Positions 6,676 through 13,764 of a stretch of 41,214 nt of DNA are shown piece after piece. Source of the stretch: Runella sp. MFBS21. Lineage in GTDB: Bacteria > Bacteroidota > Bacteroidia > Cytophagales > Spirosomataceae. The stretch is taken from NCBI RefSeq assembly GCF_029433105.1, contig NZ_JARNTW010000033.1, positions 1 to 41,214 of the forward strand, read 5' to 3'. The notes beneath the pieces were generated by a model that saw only the letters and a list, made by a program, of their open reading frames with translations, was not told the origin of the DNA and made no database searches. Position 1 is the stretch's first letter; every line of letters starts with the position of its first letter. A program made the position numbers and the translations under genes.

Positions 6676-8895
6676 TTAAAACGGTAATTCTGGTGGTGGT
6701 TCTGGAATTTGTACTTTTCCAATTTCCCAAATTTCCCGATGGATGCAGTAACATTTACCCACCCGCGATACGGGAGAAAAATCATCGGGAACAATCGAAA
6801 AGGCTTTCAAACTGTAAAACTGGTACCGTGTAGATGTTGGGGTAGGCGTATATTCTAAGTCGTTTTTCAGACTCCTGACCAATGCTACACGGTCAATGAA
6901 TTTGGAGTTGTCTTTTAGCTCATCGGCAAGGTCTTTGGCCGTAAAAGATAATTCCTTCAGATAAGGCCATGTATCGAAACAATCTTGAATGTAGTTTCTG
7001 ATTTCACGCTCAACCACCGAAATGTTGGCATCAATGGCCTCGTCTAGCTCATTGGTTTTGTACACCTCAAAATCAAAGTACATACGCCCTTTTTGGGGGT
7101 AGTGTAACTCACGGTTCAAAAGAAAATGCAAAAAAGCGGGAATCTCCTCCCTGAGTTTTTGTTGCATGTGGGGGTCTTTTTTCTCCTTGGGGAAAGGTGG
7201 TACCGTAAACACGGCGTAGCGCGTTTCCCCCTTTCCGATGTAGAGCGAAGTACCCACGTTGTTGGTACAAAACACAAACTTACCAATCCAGTCCGTTTCG
7301 TACTCAGCTACGCTTTTCTTCTTGACGATGACCTTTCCCACTTCGGTCGACATGCGTTTGATAGCCTCGGAAGTGGCCTTCTTTTCCAAACTCGTTTCAT
7401 CGACCACAATCAACAATTTTTCCACAAAAGCACTGTTGAAATCCCCCTGTAAATCGGCATTGCCAAGCTTGACGCTGTTGGACTCGAAAATATCCCTAAG
7501 CCACTGACCAAAAGTACTTTTACCCGTTTCGCGTTCCTTGGATTGGAGCAGCAAAATGGGTAACAATTGGGCGGGACGTTGGTAGAGAAGTTGCATGTAG
7601 TCCAGGGCAAATTCAAGCTTATCGCCAAAGATGTGTTTGAGCAGGTTGAGCGAGTTTTCGTAGCTACCCGCTTGGGGCTGATGACTCAACGGATAGTAAG
7701 TGTTGTAGCACTGGTTGATTTCGCGTCGGTAGTTGTGGTGAGAGGGAACGAGGCAAAATCCTTTGTAGCGTTTGATGAACAAATGGGCATCTTTACCGTA
7801 ATCGTCGGTAATGGTGACTTTCTTTCGTTTGTCAAAGACGGTTTCCATTCGTTCCTCTTTGTTGGGCTTTTGGTAGGCTTCGTAGTAATCATCCCCAATG
7901 CGCACGAAGTTGTTGATAGCATCCGATACGAGCCGTTTAAGTTCGAGGCCGTTGTATTGGTAGAAATAGCCATTGAAGCGAAATTTTTTGTCGGTCAAAA
8001 CCTCTTCGTACTTGGAATAGAAGGATTCGGCGTTGTCGATACCAAAGTAACTTTTGAGCTTTTTGAGGCTTTTATCCGTCACATTTTCGATGAAAAAGTA
8101 AGGATTTTTGAGCTTGAATTTGAGGAGTTCTTCGACGATTTGGGGGACTTTATCGGCTTGCTCACAAAACAAATCATCAATGCCCTTTTCGGGCCTTTCG
8201 GGGTTGAGATGCGCAAAGTAAACGTCACATTCGAGGTGTTTGGTGTACTCACGAAAATTGCGGACGGCACTGTAAAACAAGGTAGGTCTTTTGGCGAGGT
8301 CTTTATCTTCGTCATACTCGACGGTAAGGCAGTCATTATCAAGGAGAAAAATCAGGTTTTTGACCTGACATTGACGAATCACGGCTTGTAGTTCGGTGTT
8401 GAGGGTGTTTCCTCCATTGGGGTCTTTTTCGTGGGTGTTGTGAATACCTTGTACGCCCACGCAAGCGAGTCCGTGCATACAGGCTTTGAAGGCTTTGAAC
8501 TCCCCTTCGGTGACGACGAGGGTTTTAAGCTCGGTAGCCTGATGATATGCCTCCAAAATCGTGGGCGGGAAGAAAACCTCCGTACCTGCCCCGCGTGGGG
8601 TGAGGTATTTGGGCATTCCGTTGGTGCATCGAGAGGGGTGTAAACGGGTACGTACATACGCGGCCTCTTGTGATTTTCCTTTGAAGAAGCTCTTCCAACC
8701 ATTGATACCCGCGTATCGAATGAGAATATCGCCGCTTAGGTTTTCGGAGAAAATGGGGAAAGTTTGTCGGGCGTAGTCGTCGGTAAAAGAAGCGGCTGTC
8801 AACTCATTGAGTTCGGGGGTGATGGCCAATTGAGTCAACCGCTGTTGGAAATAGGAGGGGACAGACTCAGGAATAGGAGTAGATTCTATGGGCAT
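6676..8895 (-). CDS. primase-helicase replication protein (TOPRIM-like DUF3854 region plus SF3-type helicase)
   Basis: The product is a replication protein like those of plasmids, phages and phage satellites. I start it at ATG 8895 (739 residues), because the longer frame to 9072 runs through a hairpin (8953-8982) that separates it from the upstream gene. A TOPRIM-like region has TEGEFKAF (129-136) and LDNDC (185-189), as in DUF3854 domains. The C-terminal half has the ATPase pattern SKERETGKST (ending near 461) and Walker B LLIVVDET (494-501), as in DUF5906/SF3 helicases, followed by a sensor-like FCTNN. It lies beside the GTAAC cluster, its likely origin, and downstream of three small genes. 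It probably starts replication of the element. Confidence 0.83.
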   Translation of the reverse strand: MPIESTPIPESVPSYFQQRLTQLAITPELNELTAASFTDDYARQTFPIFSENLSGDILIRYAGINGWKSFFKGKSQEAAYVRTRLHPSRCTNGMPKYLTPRGAGTEVFFPPTILEAYHQATELKTLVVTEGEFKAFKACMHGLACVGVQGIHNTHEKDPNGGNTLNTELQAVIRQCQVKNLIFLLDNDCLTVEYDEDKDLAKRPTLFYSAVRNFREYTKHLECDVYFAHLNPERPEKGIDDLFCEQADKVPQIVEELLKFKLKNPYFFIENVTDKSLKKLKSYFGIDNAESFYSKYEEVLTDKKFRFNGYFYQYNGLELKRLVSDAINNFVRIGDDYYEAYQKPNKEERMETVFDKRKKVTITDDYGKDAHLFIKRYKGFCLVPSHHNYRREINQCYNTYYPLSHQPQAGSYENSLNLLKHIFGDKLEFALDYMQLLYQRPAQLLPILLLQSKERETGKSTFGQWLRDIFESNSVKLGNADLQGDFNSAFVEKLLIVVDETSLEKKATSEAIKRMSTEVGKVIVKKKSVAEYETDWIGKFVFCTNNVGTSLYIGKGETRYAVFTVPPFPKEKKDPHMQQKLREEIPAFLHFLLNRELHYPQKGRMYFDFEVYKTNELDEAIDANISVVEREIRNYIQDCFDTWPYLKELSFTAKDLADELKDNSKFIDRVALVRSLKNDLEYTPTPTSTRYQFYSLKAFSIVPDDFSPVSRVGKCYCIHREIWEIGKVQIPEPPPELPF

Positions 8896-8952
8896 TTTAG
8901 TATCTTTGAGGGGGGAGAAAGTCACTTCCCACTTTTTAGCTAGATTGATAAG

Positions 8953-8982
8953 ATAAAGCCGATGCGTTACCATCGGCTTTAT
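8953..8982 (-). terminator. hairpin between the small-gene operon and the primase-helicase gene
   Basis: ATAAAGCCGATG (8953-8964) pairs perfectly with CATCGGCTTTAT (8971-8982) around a 6-base loop. It starts 14 bases past the stop of the gene ending at 8996. The U tract after it is poor, so it may attenuate rather than fully end transcription into the primase gene. Its position also argues against the longer primase start at 9072. Confidence 0.7.
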
Positions 8983-8995
8983 TGTTGTCCAGTAC

Positions 8996-9265
8996 CTACT
9001 TAGATGGTGGTACTGGAGTGCAATGACAGTGGAAACGGTCTTGGTTTTTCTGAAGCTTCTCAAAGAAATCAATCAGGGACTCATAGGAGAAATAAAGCCC
9101 CGACCTTTCGGTGGCAAGTTTACCATTGATGTCTTCGGATTCAATCCAAACCCTCATGAAAGTTTTGAGCAAATAGAGGGCATCTTTGGGTTCAATGTCG
9201 GTCATTAATTGGTCAAGGATTTCGAGGTCAGTATGGTCGAGGGGAGGGGCGATAAAGTTTTGCAT
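8996..9265 (-). CDS. small hypothetical protein (89 aa)
   Basis: The 89-residue acidic helical protein has no recognised domain. About residues 10-45 (TDLEILDQLMTDIEPKDAL, then LLKTFMRVWIESED) are helical, and a second helix runs FSYESLIDFFEKLQKNQ. The C-terminus has two cysteines (CHCTPV). The gene follows the previous one by 14 bases and its composition matches the neighbours, which supports a real operon member. It is the last gene before the hairpin at 8953-8982. Small acidic proteins before the replicase are common in plasmids and satellites, but no function can be assigned. Confidence 0.65.
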   Translation of the reverse strand: MQNFIAPPLDHTDLEILDQLMTDIEPKDALYLLKTFMRVWIESEDINGKLATERSGLYFSYESLIDFFEKLQKNQDRFHCHCTPVPPSK

Positions 9266-9279
9266 GGTATATATTGGTA

Positions 9280-9504
9280 TTAGAGGTTATCATAGATTTT
9301 TTGTAGCTGTTGGGTATGTTTAGCTTCCCATAGCTCGACGATAGTTTTGAGTCCTTTAGCGAGTTCGTGAGCGTCAAAGCGATGGTCTGATTTGGAGCGC
9401 ATGGCGGCCAAGTTGAGACAGGTTTTGAACTCTTGGGCATCGAGGTGAACCTGTCGGATTTGGTCTTGCAGGTTTTGGGCTTTACGCAGGGTATCAGGAG
9501 TCAT
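9280..9504 (-). CDS. small hypothetical protein (74 aa)
   Basis: The 74-residue product is almost entirely helical with charged and glutamine-rich segments (LRKAQNLQDQIRQVHLDAQE, then ELAKGLKTIVELWEAKH), which suggests a small coiled-coil or helical-bundle protein. No family is recognised. It lies 20 bases after the gene ending at 9525 and 14 bases before the gene starting at 9265, in one operon led by the promoter near 9949-9980. The overlapping frame at 9228-9440 is a shadow. Confidence 0.65.
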   Translation of the reverse strand: MTPDTLRKAQNLQDQIRQVHLDAQEFKTCLNLAAMRSKSDHRFDAHELAKGLKTIVELWEAKHTQQLQKIYDNL

Positions 9505-9524
9505 GTTAGCAACTGATTGGAGGC

Positions 9525-9845
9525 TTAGGCAGGGGTGAGGGAGTTGGGAGCGGGAAGGGAGTAGCCAAACTCTTCAGGCATAGCGTTGAGGGTTCTAATG
9601 AAGAGGGTACGGAAGTGGAGCGGGTCAAATTTTGGGATAAGGTTGTCAATAACCCAATCGGCATCGGCTTCGGAGAGTTTAGCACCTTGATTCTCCATTT
9701 TACGAAGTAAGGTTCGTTCATGGCCGTATTTTTGGGTTTCGTAGGCTTGTTTAAGCCAAGTTCTGGTCGGGTGTCGGTCGCCGAAGTAGGAGAATAGAGC
9801 AGCGGCGAGCTGACGTTTTTGGTTAGGTGTAAGTTGGTTCATCAT
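9525..9845 (-). CDS. hypothetical protein, first gene of the element's early operon
   Basis: The 106-residue product has no recognised domain. It begins MMNQLTPNQKRQLAAALFSYFGDRHPTR and looks helical up to about residue 90, with a proline-rich end. Either of the two adjacent ATGs may be used. It is the promoter-proximal gene of the operon 9845-6676, divergent from the XRE regulator gene at 10005, an arrangement typical of lysogeny or copy-number control regions. A promoter with both Bacteroidetes elements lies about 100 bases upstream. Confidence 0.65.
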   Translation of the reverse strand: MMNQLTPNQKRQLAAALFSYFGDRHPTRTWLKQAYETQKYGHERTLLRKMENQGAKLSEADADWVIDNLIPKFDPLHFRTLFIRTLNAMPEEFGYSLPAPNSLTPA

Positions 9846-9882
9846 GGATTTAAACCGTTTGATAATAAATTAGATTTTACTT

Positions 9883-9964
9883 GACATTTTTTGTCGGTTT
9901 TTACGTTAATTTGTCAACGTTTGGCACTTAATGTCTTTAAATGTCGAACAAATGTAAGATTATA
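9883..9964. promoter_or_regulatory. candidate operators in the divergent control region
   Basis: The 159-base gap between the divergent genes has repeated TGTC/GACA motifs. GACA (9883-9886) faces TGTC (9892-9895) across 5 bases, and further copies lie in TTGTCAACG near 9911 and in ATGTCTTTAAATGTCGAACA (9931-9950), next to the minus-strand promoter. They are plausible binding sites for the XRE protein encoded at 10005. This is inferred from position and symmetry. Confidence 0.4.
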
Positions 9965-9980
9965 GGAGTTAAAAAGTCAA
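9949..9980 (-). promoter_or_regulatory. Bacteroidetes-type promoter for the small-gene/primase operon
   Basis: Read on the minus strand, TTGAC (9980-9976) is followed after exactly 19 bases by TACATTTG (9956-9949). This fits the -33 TTTG/TTG and -7 TAnnTTTG consensus of the Bacteroidetes primary sigma factor. Transcription would start near 9942 and run into the gene at 9845. Confidence 0.62.
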
Positions 9981-10004
9981 GTAATAGGAATAAATATATT
10001 TTCA

Positions 10005-10448
10005 ATGGAAACACAAACTAAAAGTATAGGACTTATTATCAAGCAGTTAGCTAAGGAGAAGAACCTTTCTGCTATAGAATTGGCTGAACGTATGCAGATA
10101 ACTAGACAAGGCGTTTATGACACTTGGAATAAACAAAACATGTCTATTGATAAAATTAGCCAATGGGCTACAGCTTTAGGAGTTACTTCAAAGTTTATTC
10201 TTGACAAATTGAATCAAGATGACAAGTTATATGCTGAAAAAGTGTATGAAGTAGCACAGCCAGATGGCTATTTAATGAGATACTTAGCAGAATTGGAAGC
10301 AACTGTAAAGGAACTTAGGGAAACTGTAAGGAGTCAAGCCCATACAATTGAAGTATTGGCGGGAAAGTCGGATAGTGTATCCTTAGCCAGATTTGCTATT
10401 TTTTTTATTGCTACAATGAGCAAATTTGGGTACACTATGTTAAGCTAA
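10005..10448 (+). CDS. XRE-family HTH regulator of the element
   Basis: The 147-residue protein has an N-terminal Cro/cI-type helix-turn-helix (about residues 8-65: IIKQLAKEKNLSAIELAERM, then ITRQGVYDTW and ISQWATALGV). A linker and a coiled-coil-like helix (LAELEATVKELRETVRSQAH) follow, probably for dimerisation. It is divergent from the early operon and likely represses it and itself. The last 25 residues are hydrophobic and look unlike the usual tail. The frame ends only about 38 bases before the tRNA fragment, so the terminal codons may have been altered at the integration border. Confidence 0.82.
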   Translation: METQTKSIGLIIKQLAKEKNLSAIELAERMQITRQGVYDTWNKQNMSIDKISQWATALGVTSKFILDKLNQDDKLYAEKVYEVAQPDGYLMRYLAELEATVKELRETVRSQAHTIEVLAGKSDSVSLARFAIFFIATMSKFGYTMLS

Positions 10449-10485
10449 GGGCTTAAAATGGCTAGTAAACAAGAATATTAGCGTT

Positions 10486-10510
10486 GGTTCGAATCCTTGT
10501 CCGCCAACCA
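10486..10510 (+). other. attachment site: 3' fragment of a tRNA gene
   Basis: The segment contains a T-loop consensus GGTTCGAATCC (10486-10496) followed by a complete 3' acceptor strand ending in CCA at 10510. The 5' bases that should pair with the T stem (GTT before GG) do not match, and no matching 5' acceptor strand (expected TGGCGGA) lies in the preceding 80 bases, so the gene is not intact. A strong terminator follows. This is the pattern left when an element integrates at the 3' end of a tRNA gene and displaces the native end. The amino acid cannot be read from this fragment. Confidence 0.75.
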
Positions 10511-10538
10511 AAAGTTTAGTATAACTTATAGTGTTACC

Positions 10539-10566
10539 AAATAAGCCCTCATTAGAGGGCTTATTT
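10539..10566 (+). terminator. terminator of the split tRNA gene
   Basis: AAATAAGCCCTC (10539-10550) pairs perfectly with GAGGGCTTATTT (10555-10566) around a 4-base loop, followed by GTTTT. It lies 28 bases past the tRNA 3' end and is probably the native tRNA terminator. Confidence 0.88.
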
Positions 10567-10755
10567 GTTTTAAGGCCTATACGAATTCAGGTTATCTACT
10601 AAATTTCGTCAACACTAAATTAACGTTTCGATTGCTTGCTGAAAAATTTTGAACTTGTCTTAAGCTTTTCAAGTCGAGAGGAAAATTTGCTATCAAATAC
10701 TCCTTAGGGTAGGTTGTGATGGTTTTTAAAATTCCTTGTTAGCAGTTGGGGTATT

Positions 10756-11481
10756 TTATTCAAGTCCCTTTTTGTCTGGATTCCAAAATGGTTTCGTTTT
10801 TATTAGTTTCGTGTCCCAATTTAACTCTCGTCTGAAGAATTGGTTTAGTGCAACACAAACTCTGCTGTCGCCACCAACATAAACTATCGTTTTCCCTTTC
10901 AATTTTGGAATAATTTCTTTGATTTTATTGATAATTTCTTCTGTCGGATTTTGAGGCAATTCGTAAAATTCAAAAGGTGTTGTTCCGTCAATGTCGGCGT
11001 ATACTTCATTTTTGTGTTGGCTGTATAAAATGCTTTCAATTTGTCTGTCTTTGGGCAAGTTTCGTCTAATCATATACAAGTGAGATAATGCCGATAAGTC
11101 GCCAACCATTAAATAACTGTCTGCGCTTTTGTCTACAATGAAGTTTCCTTTTTTCCAAGTGAAGTAAACTTTGTCGCCTACTTTTCGTTGTTCAATCCAT
11201 TTAGCACCTGAACCGTTGCTGTGTGTTGCGATTGCCAAGTCAAGCGTTCCGTTAGTTTGGTCAATCTCCCAAACAGAATAACTTCTCACAAAGTCCTGCA
11301 TTGTCAAACTTTCTTCTGTCAAACCGATACCAACACGCAAAAAATAACCTGCAACAAATTCAGCGTTTTTTATGTCTTCACTTTTTACACGAATTTTGTA
11401 GGCCGTTTCCGATATTTTTTGTTTTTCAACGATTATGCTCTCTTTGAGGACCCGTTTCAATATGTTTTTAATAATTCCCAT
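10756..11481 (-). CDS. siderophore-interacting protein (FAD-dependent ferric reductase family)
   Basis: The 241-residue protein fits the ViuB/SIP family, cytoplasmic flavoproteins that reduce ferric siderophores with NAD(P)H. The FAD-binding domain contains FVRSYSVW (the RxYS pattern, near residue 65) and the phosphate-binding-like HSNGSGAKWIE, then GDKVYFTWKKGNF. The C-terminal NAD(P)-binding half includes DSYLMVGDLSALS and GGDSRVCVALNQF. No signal peptide is present. A 143-base gap separates it from the upstream 70-residue gene. A paralogue lies at 11856-12566, and an AraC regulator starts the group, which suggests control by substrate or iron. Its function as a reductase follows from the family and is not proven here. 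Confidence 0.78.
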   Translation of the reverse strand: MGIIKNILKRVLKESIIVEKQKISETAYKIRVKSEDIKNAEFVAGYFLRVGIGLTEESLTMQDFVRSYSVWEIDQTNGTLDLAIATHSNGSGAKWIEQRKVGDKVYFTWKKGNFIVDKSADSYLMVGDLSALSHLYMIRRNLPKDRQIESILYSQHKNEVYADIDGTTPFEFYELPQNPTEEIINKIKEIIPKLKGKTIVYVGGDSRVCVALNQFFRRELNWDTKLIKTKPFWNPDKKGLE

Positions 11482-11624
11482 TTCTGTTTGTTTTAAGATG
11501 TATCATTTTTGCCTTCTGACTAACAGTGGGCGACTTGCCGAAGGCAGAGATTTTAGTGCAAATGATTATCCGAAGTCACCCTTCCTTACGCAAAACCGCT
11601 ATTAGCCGCTGCCCTTGTTTCCAT

Positions 11625-11837
11625 TCAGTCGGGCAATTCTGCACATTCATAGTCATTGTCTTCAAGTAGTTTTATGGTTGTTTCTCGTATTTCAAACTGG
11701 CTGTCAATACGAAGAATTTTGTCGCAGTCTTCCAGGTCAAAATTCCATTTAGAATTTGGAATAAGATGCTTAAATTTTGACACCAGTCCTTTTATGGCCT
11801 TTTTTGTTTTAACCGAGGTTTTAAATACATAAATCAT
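11625..11837 (-). CDS. small protein with ferredoxin-like (HMA-like) pattern
   Basis: The 70-residue protein starts MIYVFKTSVKTKKAIKGL and ends in ETTIKLLEDNDYECAELPD. The beta-alpha-beta-beta-alpha-beta arrangement resembles the heavy-metal-associated fold, but the CxxC metal motif is missing, so metal binding is doubtful. Proteins of this shape are frequent orphans in Bacteroidetes. It lies 18 bases after the second SIP-like gene and probably shares its transcript. Confidence 0.6.
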   Translation of the reverse strand: MIYVFKTSVKTKKAIKGLVSKFKHLIPNSKWNFDLEDCDKILRIDSQFEIRETTIKLLEDNDYECAELPD

Positions 11838-11855
11838 ATTTCATAATTTTAGTAG

Positions 11856-12566
11856 TTATAACCCTTTTTTACCTTCAAGCCAATATCCTTGAGAATAGAC
11901 ATTCCCTTGGGTTTTGTTTTTTAGCACTTTTCTGAATACCTGAACAGATTTGACGTTTCCTACTAACGCAAAATTGGCATTAGTCCATTCGTCAGTTTTG
12001 AACAAAGGCAAATTGCCTATCCATTTTTCGTTTCTGAATGAACCGTTTTTTTGGAAAACAGTGAAGTTTTCTAACCCCAAAAGTTCGGGAACGTTTTTGT
12101 TTTCTTCATCCAATTCAAAATAGAATTGAAATTGATGATTATTGTTTTTCAATAGGGGTAATAACGAACAAGCAAGACCCAACGAAGTTTCATCGCCAAA
12201 AAAGAATTGGTTTTCTACGCTGGGATCGTACAACTTTTTTCCCCTTGAGGGACCAATATAAGTTTCATCGCCTGCTTTTAGGGAATCAAAATAGTTACTT
12301 CCAACGCCATTGGTATGTATATGAAAGATGATATCTATTATTCCTTTTGCCTTGTCGTGATAAGCTGCCGTATAATTCCTGTATTCAGTTTCTGAAACAC
12401 GAAGCACATTGGCATAGCCAATCTGAAAATTCATTTTTGATATATCTCCTTGAAAACGAATTTTCTTAATCTGTGAACTGATATAGGAAGTTTCTAAAAC
12501 TTTTGCGTTTGTTCGAAGCGTGCCTTCGAACAAATTACTTACCCATTTTGGTATGCTTGAAATCAT
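11856..12566 (-). CDS. second siderophore-interacting-protein-like flavoprotein
   Basis: The 236-residue product is a divergent relative of the gene at 10756-11481. It keeps the FAD-binding pattern YRNYTAAYHD (RxYT) and HTNGVGSNYFDSLKAGDETYIGPSRGKK, which lines up with the SIP phosphate-binding loop. A weaker NAD-binding half (QFFFGDETSLGLA, ANFALVGNVKSVQVFRKVL) follows. It lacks a signal peptide. It follows the AraC gene by 79 bases and precedes the 70-residue gene by 18, so AraC, this protein and the small protein may form an operon. Family assignment is by pattern, and the substrate is unknown. Confidence 0.68.
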   Translation of the reverse strand: MISSIPKWVSNLFEGTLRTNAKVLETSYISSQIKKIRFQGDISKMNFQIGYANVLRVSETEYRNYTAAYHDKAKGIIDIIFHIHTNGVGSNYFDSLKAGDETYIGPSRGKKLYDPSVENQFFFGDETSLGLACSLLPLLKNNNHQFQFYFELDEENKNVPELLGLENFTVFQKNGSFRNEKWIGNLPLFKTDEWTNANFALVGNVKSVQVFRKVLKNKTQGNVYSQGYWLEGKKGL

Positions 12567-12645
12567 TGTTTATTGCATTTTAATTCAATGCAAAGGAACA
12601 GTGATTGAAAGTTTAGAACAATGCAAGAATAAGGTAAGTATTGGA

Positions 12646-13521
12646 CTAATCGTGGTTTTTGTTTCGGAACGCCAAAGCGGTCATTCCGGAAACTTTGGTA
12701 AACAACCTTGAAAAATAAGGGTAGTCGTCATAGCCTAATTCTGTGGCAATTTCTTTTACCGATATATCAGAATGGTAAAGCAAGCGTTTGGCTTCTAAAA
12801 TGATACGTTGCTGTATATGATGCGAAACAGAATGCCCTGTGGTGTTTTTCACGCATTCGTTCAAATAAGGTGAAGAAATATTTAATTGCTGGGCATATTC
12901 TGTCGGTCGTTTGGCAGTAGCAAAATTTCGTTCCAACAACGCTTTAAAGGCTTTGGTTACGATTTCATACCGTGAAAGCTTGTCAAATGGTTTTGATTGG
13001 ACTAAATACTGTGAAATAACAAGTCCGGTTAAGGTATTGCAACTACCTTTTAGCAAAGAGTAATATAGCTTTTCGTTTTTTCGGTCAGATAGATTGATGC
13101 AAAGTGATACAGCTTTGGAAATAATAGAGAATGTATCTTGCTTTAATGCCAAAGGTTTTGCTGGTGTGATGTCTCCCAATAATTTTAGATATTCAGGATT
13201 CAAGTTTTCGTTACTAATTGCCCAAATACATACAGTTGCGTTCTTGAACTCCAAAATTCTATGCACTTGATTTTGGTGAACGAAAAGTACCGATGAGGGT
13301 TTTACGGTATGTTTTTTAAAGTCAATTTCAATAGTAGTAGTTCCTTTTTCTTGCAAGAAAAACAAGTGGTATTCGTCTCTGTGCGATTGTTTTATGCTGT
13401 TGAACTCCTCAAACTGTTCGTATAAATGAATATCCTTGCTCGCCATTTTTTCAATGAATATGCCTGTGCCGAATTCGGCTGTCATAGGATTTACAAGTAT
13501 AGAATTTGTTTTCTTTGGCAT
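12646..13521 (-). CDS. AraC-family transcriptional regulator
   Basis: The 291-residue protein has an N-terminal cupin-like sensing domain (DEYHLFFLQEKGTTTIEIDF, VLFVHQNQVHRI) and a C-terminal AraC double helix-turn-helix. The latter includes YAQQLNISSPYLNECVK, then ISVKEIATELGYDDYPYFSRLFTKVSGMT, ending at the C-terminus as usual. It is the first gene of a minus-strand group with two SIP-like flavoproteins and probably regulates them. No effector can be inferred. Confidence 0.88.
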   Translation of the reverse strand: MPKKTNSILVNPMTAEFGTGIFIEKMASKDIHLYEQFEEFNSIKQSHRDEYHLFFLQEKGTTTIEIDFKKHTVKPSSVLFVHQNQVHRILEFKNATVCIWAISNENLNPEYLKLLGDITPAKPLALKQDTFSIISKAVSLCINLSDRKNEKLYYSLLKGSCNTLTGLVISQYLVQSKPFDKLSRYEIVTKAFKALLERNFATAKRPTEYAQQLNISSPYLNECVKNTTGHSVSHHIQQRIILEAKRLLYHSDISVKEIATELGYDDYPYFSRLFTKVSGMTALAFRNKNHD

Positions 13522-13764
13522 TGTCTAATTTTCGTTTCAAATTTAAAGCAAATTTTCTTAGGCCTGTCAGATTTTGGAATGGTAGGCGGTCGGATTGAGT
13601 ATCGTCTCACCATTACCGCCAACGGTTTGTGTATTGGCGCTGCTGAGACATTTGAAAACTTCAGCCCAACCCTGAAAGCTTTCGGGAGACAAATGCCCGA
13701 TAAAATCATAGAAAGCGCTCCCATGTCCGCCTCACTATTGCCACTACGATGTTGGGGTTAGTTT
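13522..13764. other. intergenic spacer with partial palindromes
   Basis: No gene is supported here; two overlapping frames (13426-13761 plus, 13491-13724 minus) lack any domain and read through a GC-rich spacer. It holds CCGCCAACG and, 9 bases later, TTGGCGCTG, a short inverted pair. Composition is GC-richer than the genes on both sides, as in the other spacers of this region. Confidence 0.45.

Noticed and set aside
6495..6794. 99-residue gene on the minus strand
   Set aside because: It overlaps the 3' end of the primase-helicase in another frame, spans the terminator hairpin and the GTAAC cluster, and has no domain.
7567..8391. 274-residue plus-strand frame opposite the primase-helicase
   Set aside because: It is an antisense shadow with hydrophobic low-complexity sequence; the minus-strand gene has clear motifs.
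8896..9072. N-terminal extension of the primase-helicase to 9072
   Set aside because: It would pass through the hairpin at 8953-8982 and overlap the upstream gene end; the extra 59 residues show no domain.
10437..10510. Complete tRNA gene
   Set aside because: Only the T-loop and 3' acceptor strand fit. The expected 5' acceptor TGGCGGA and a pairing T stem are missing, and no anticodon arm is seen, so it is called a fragment.
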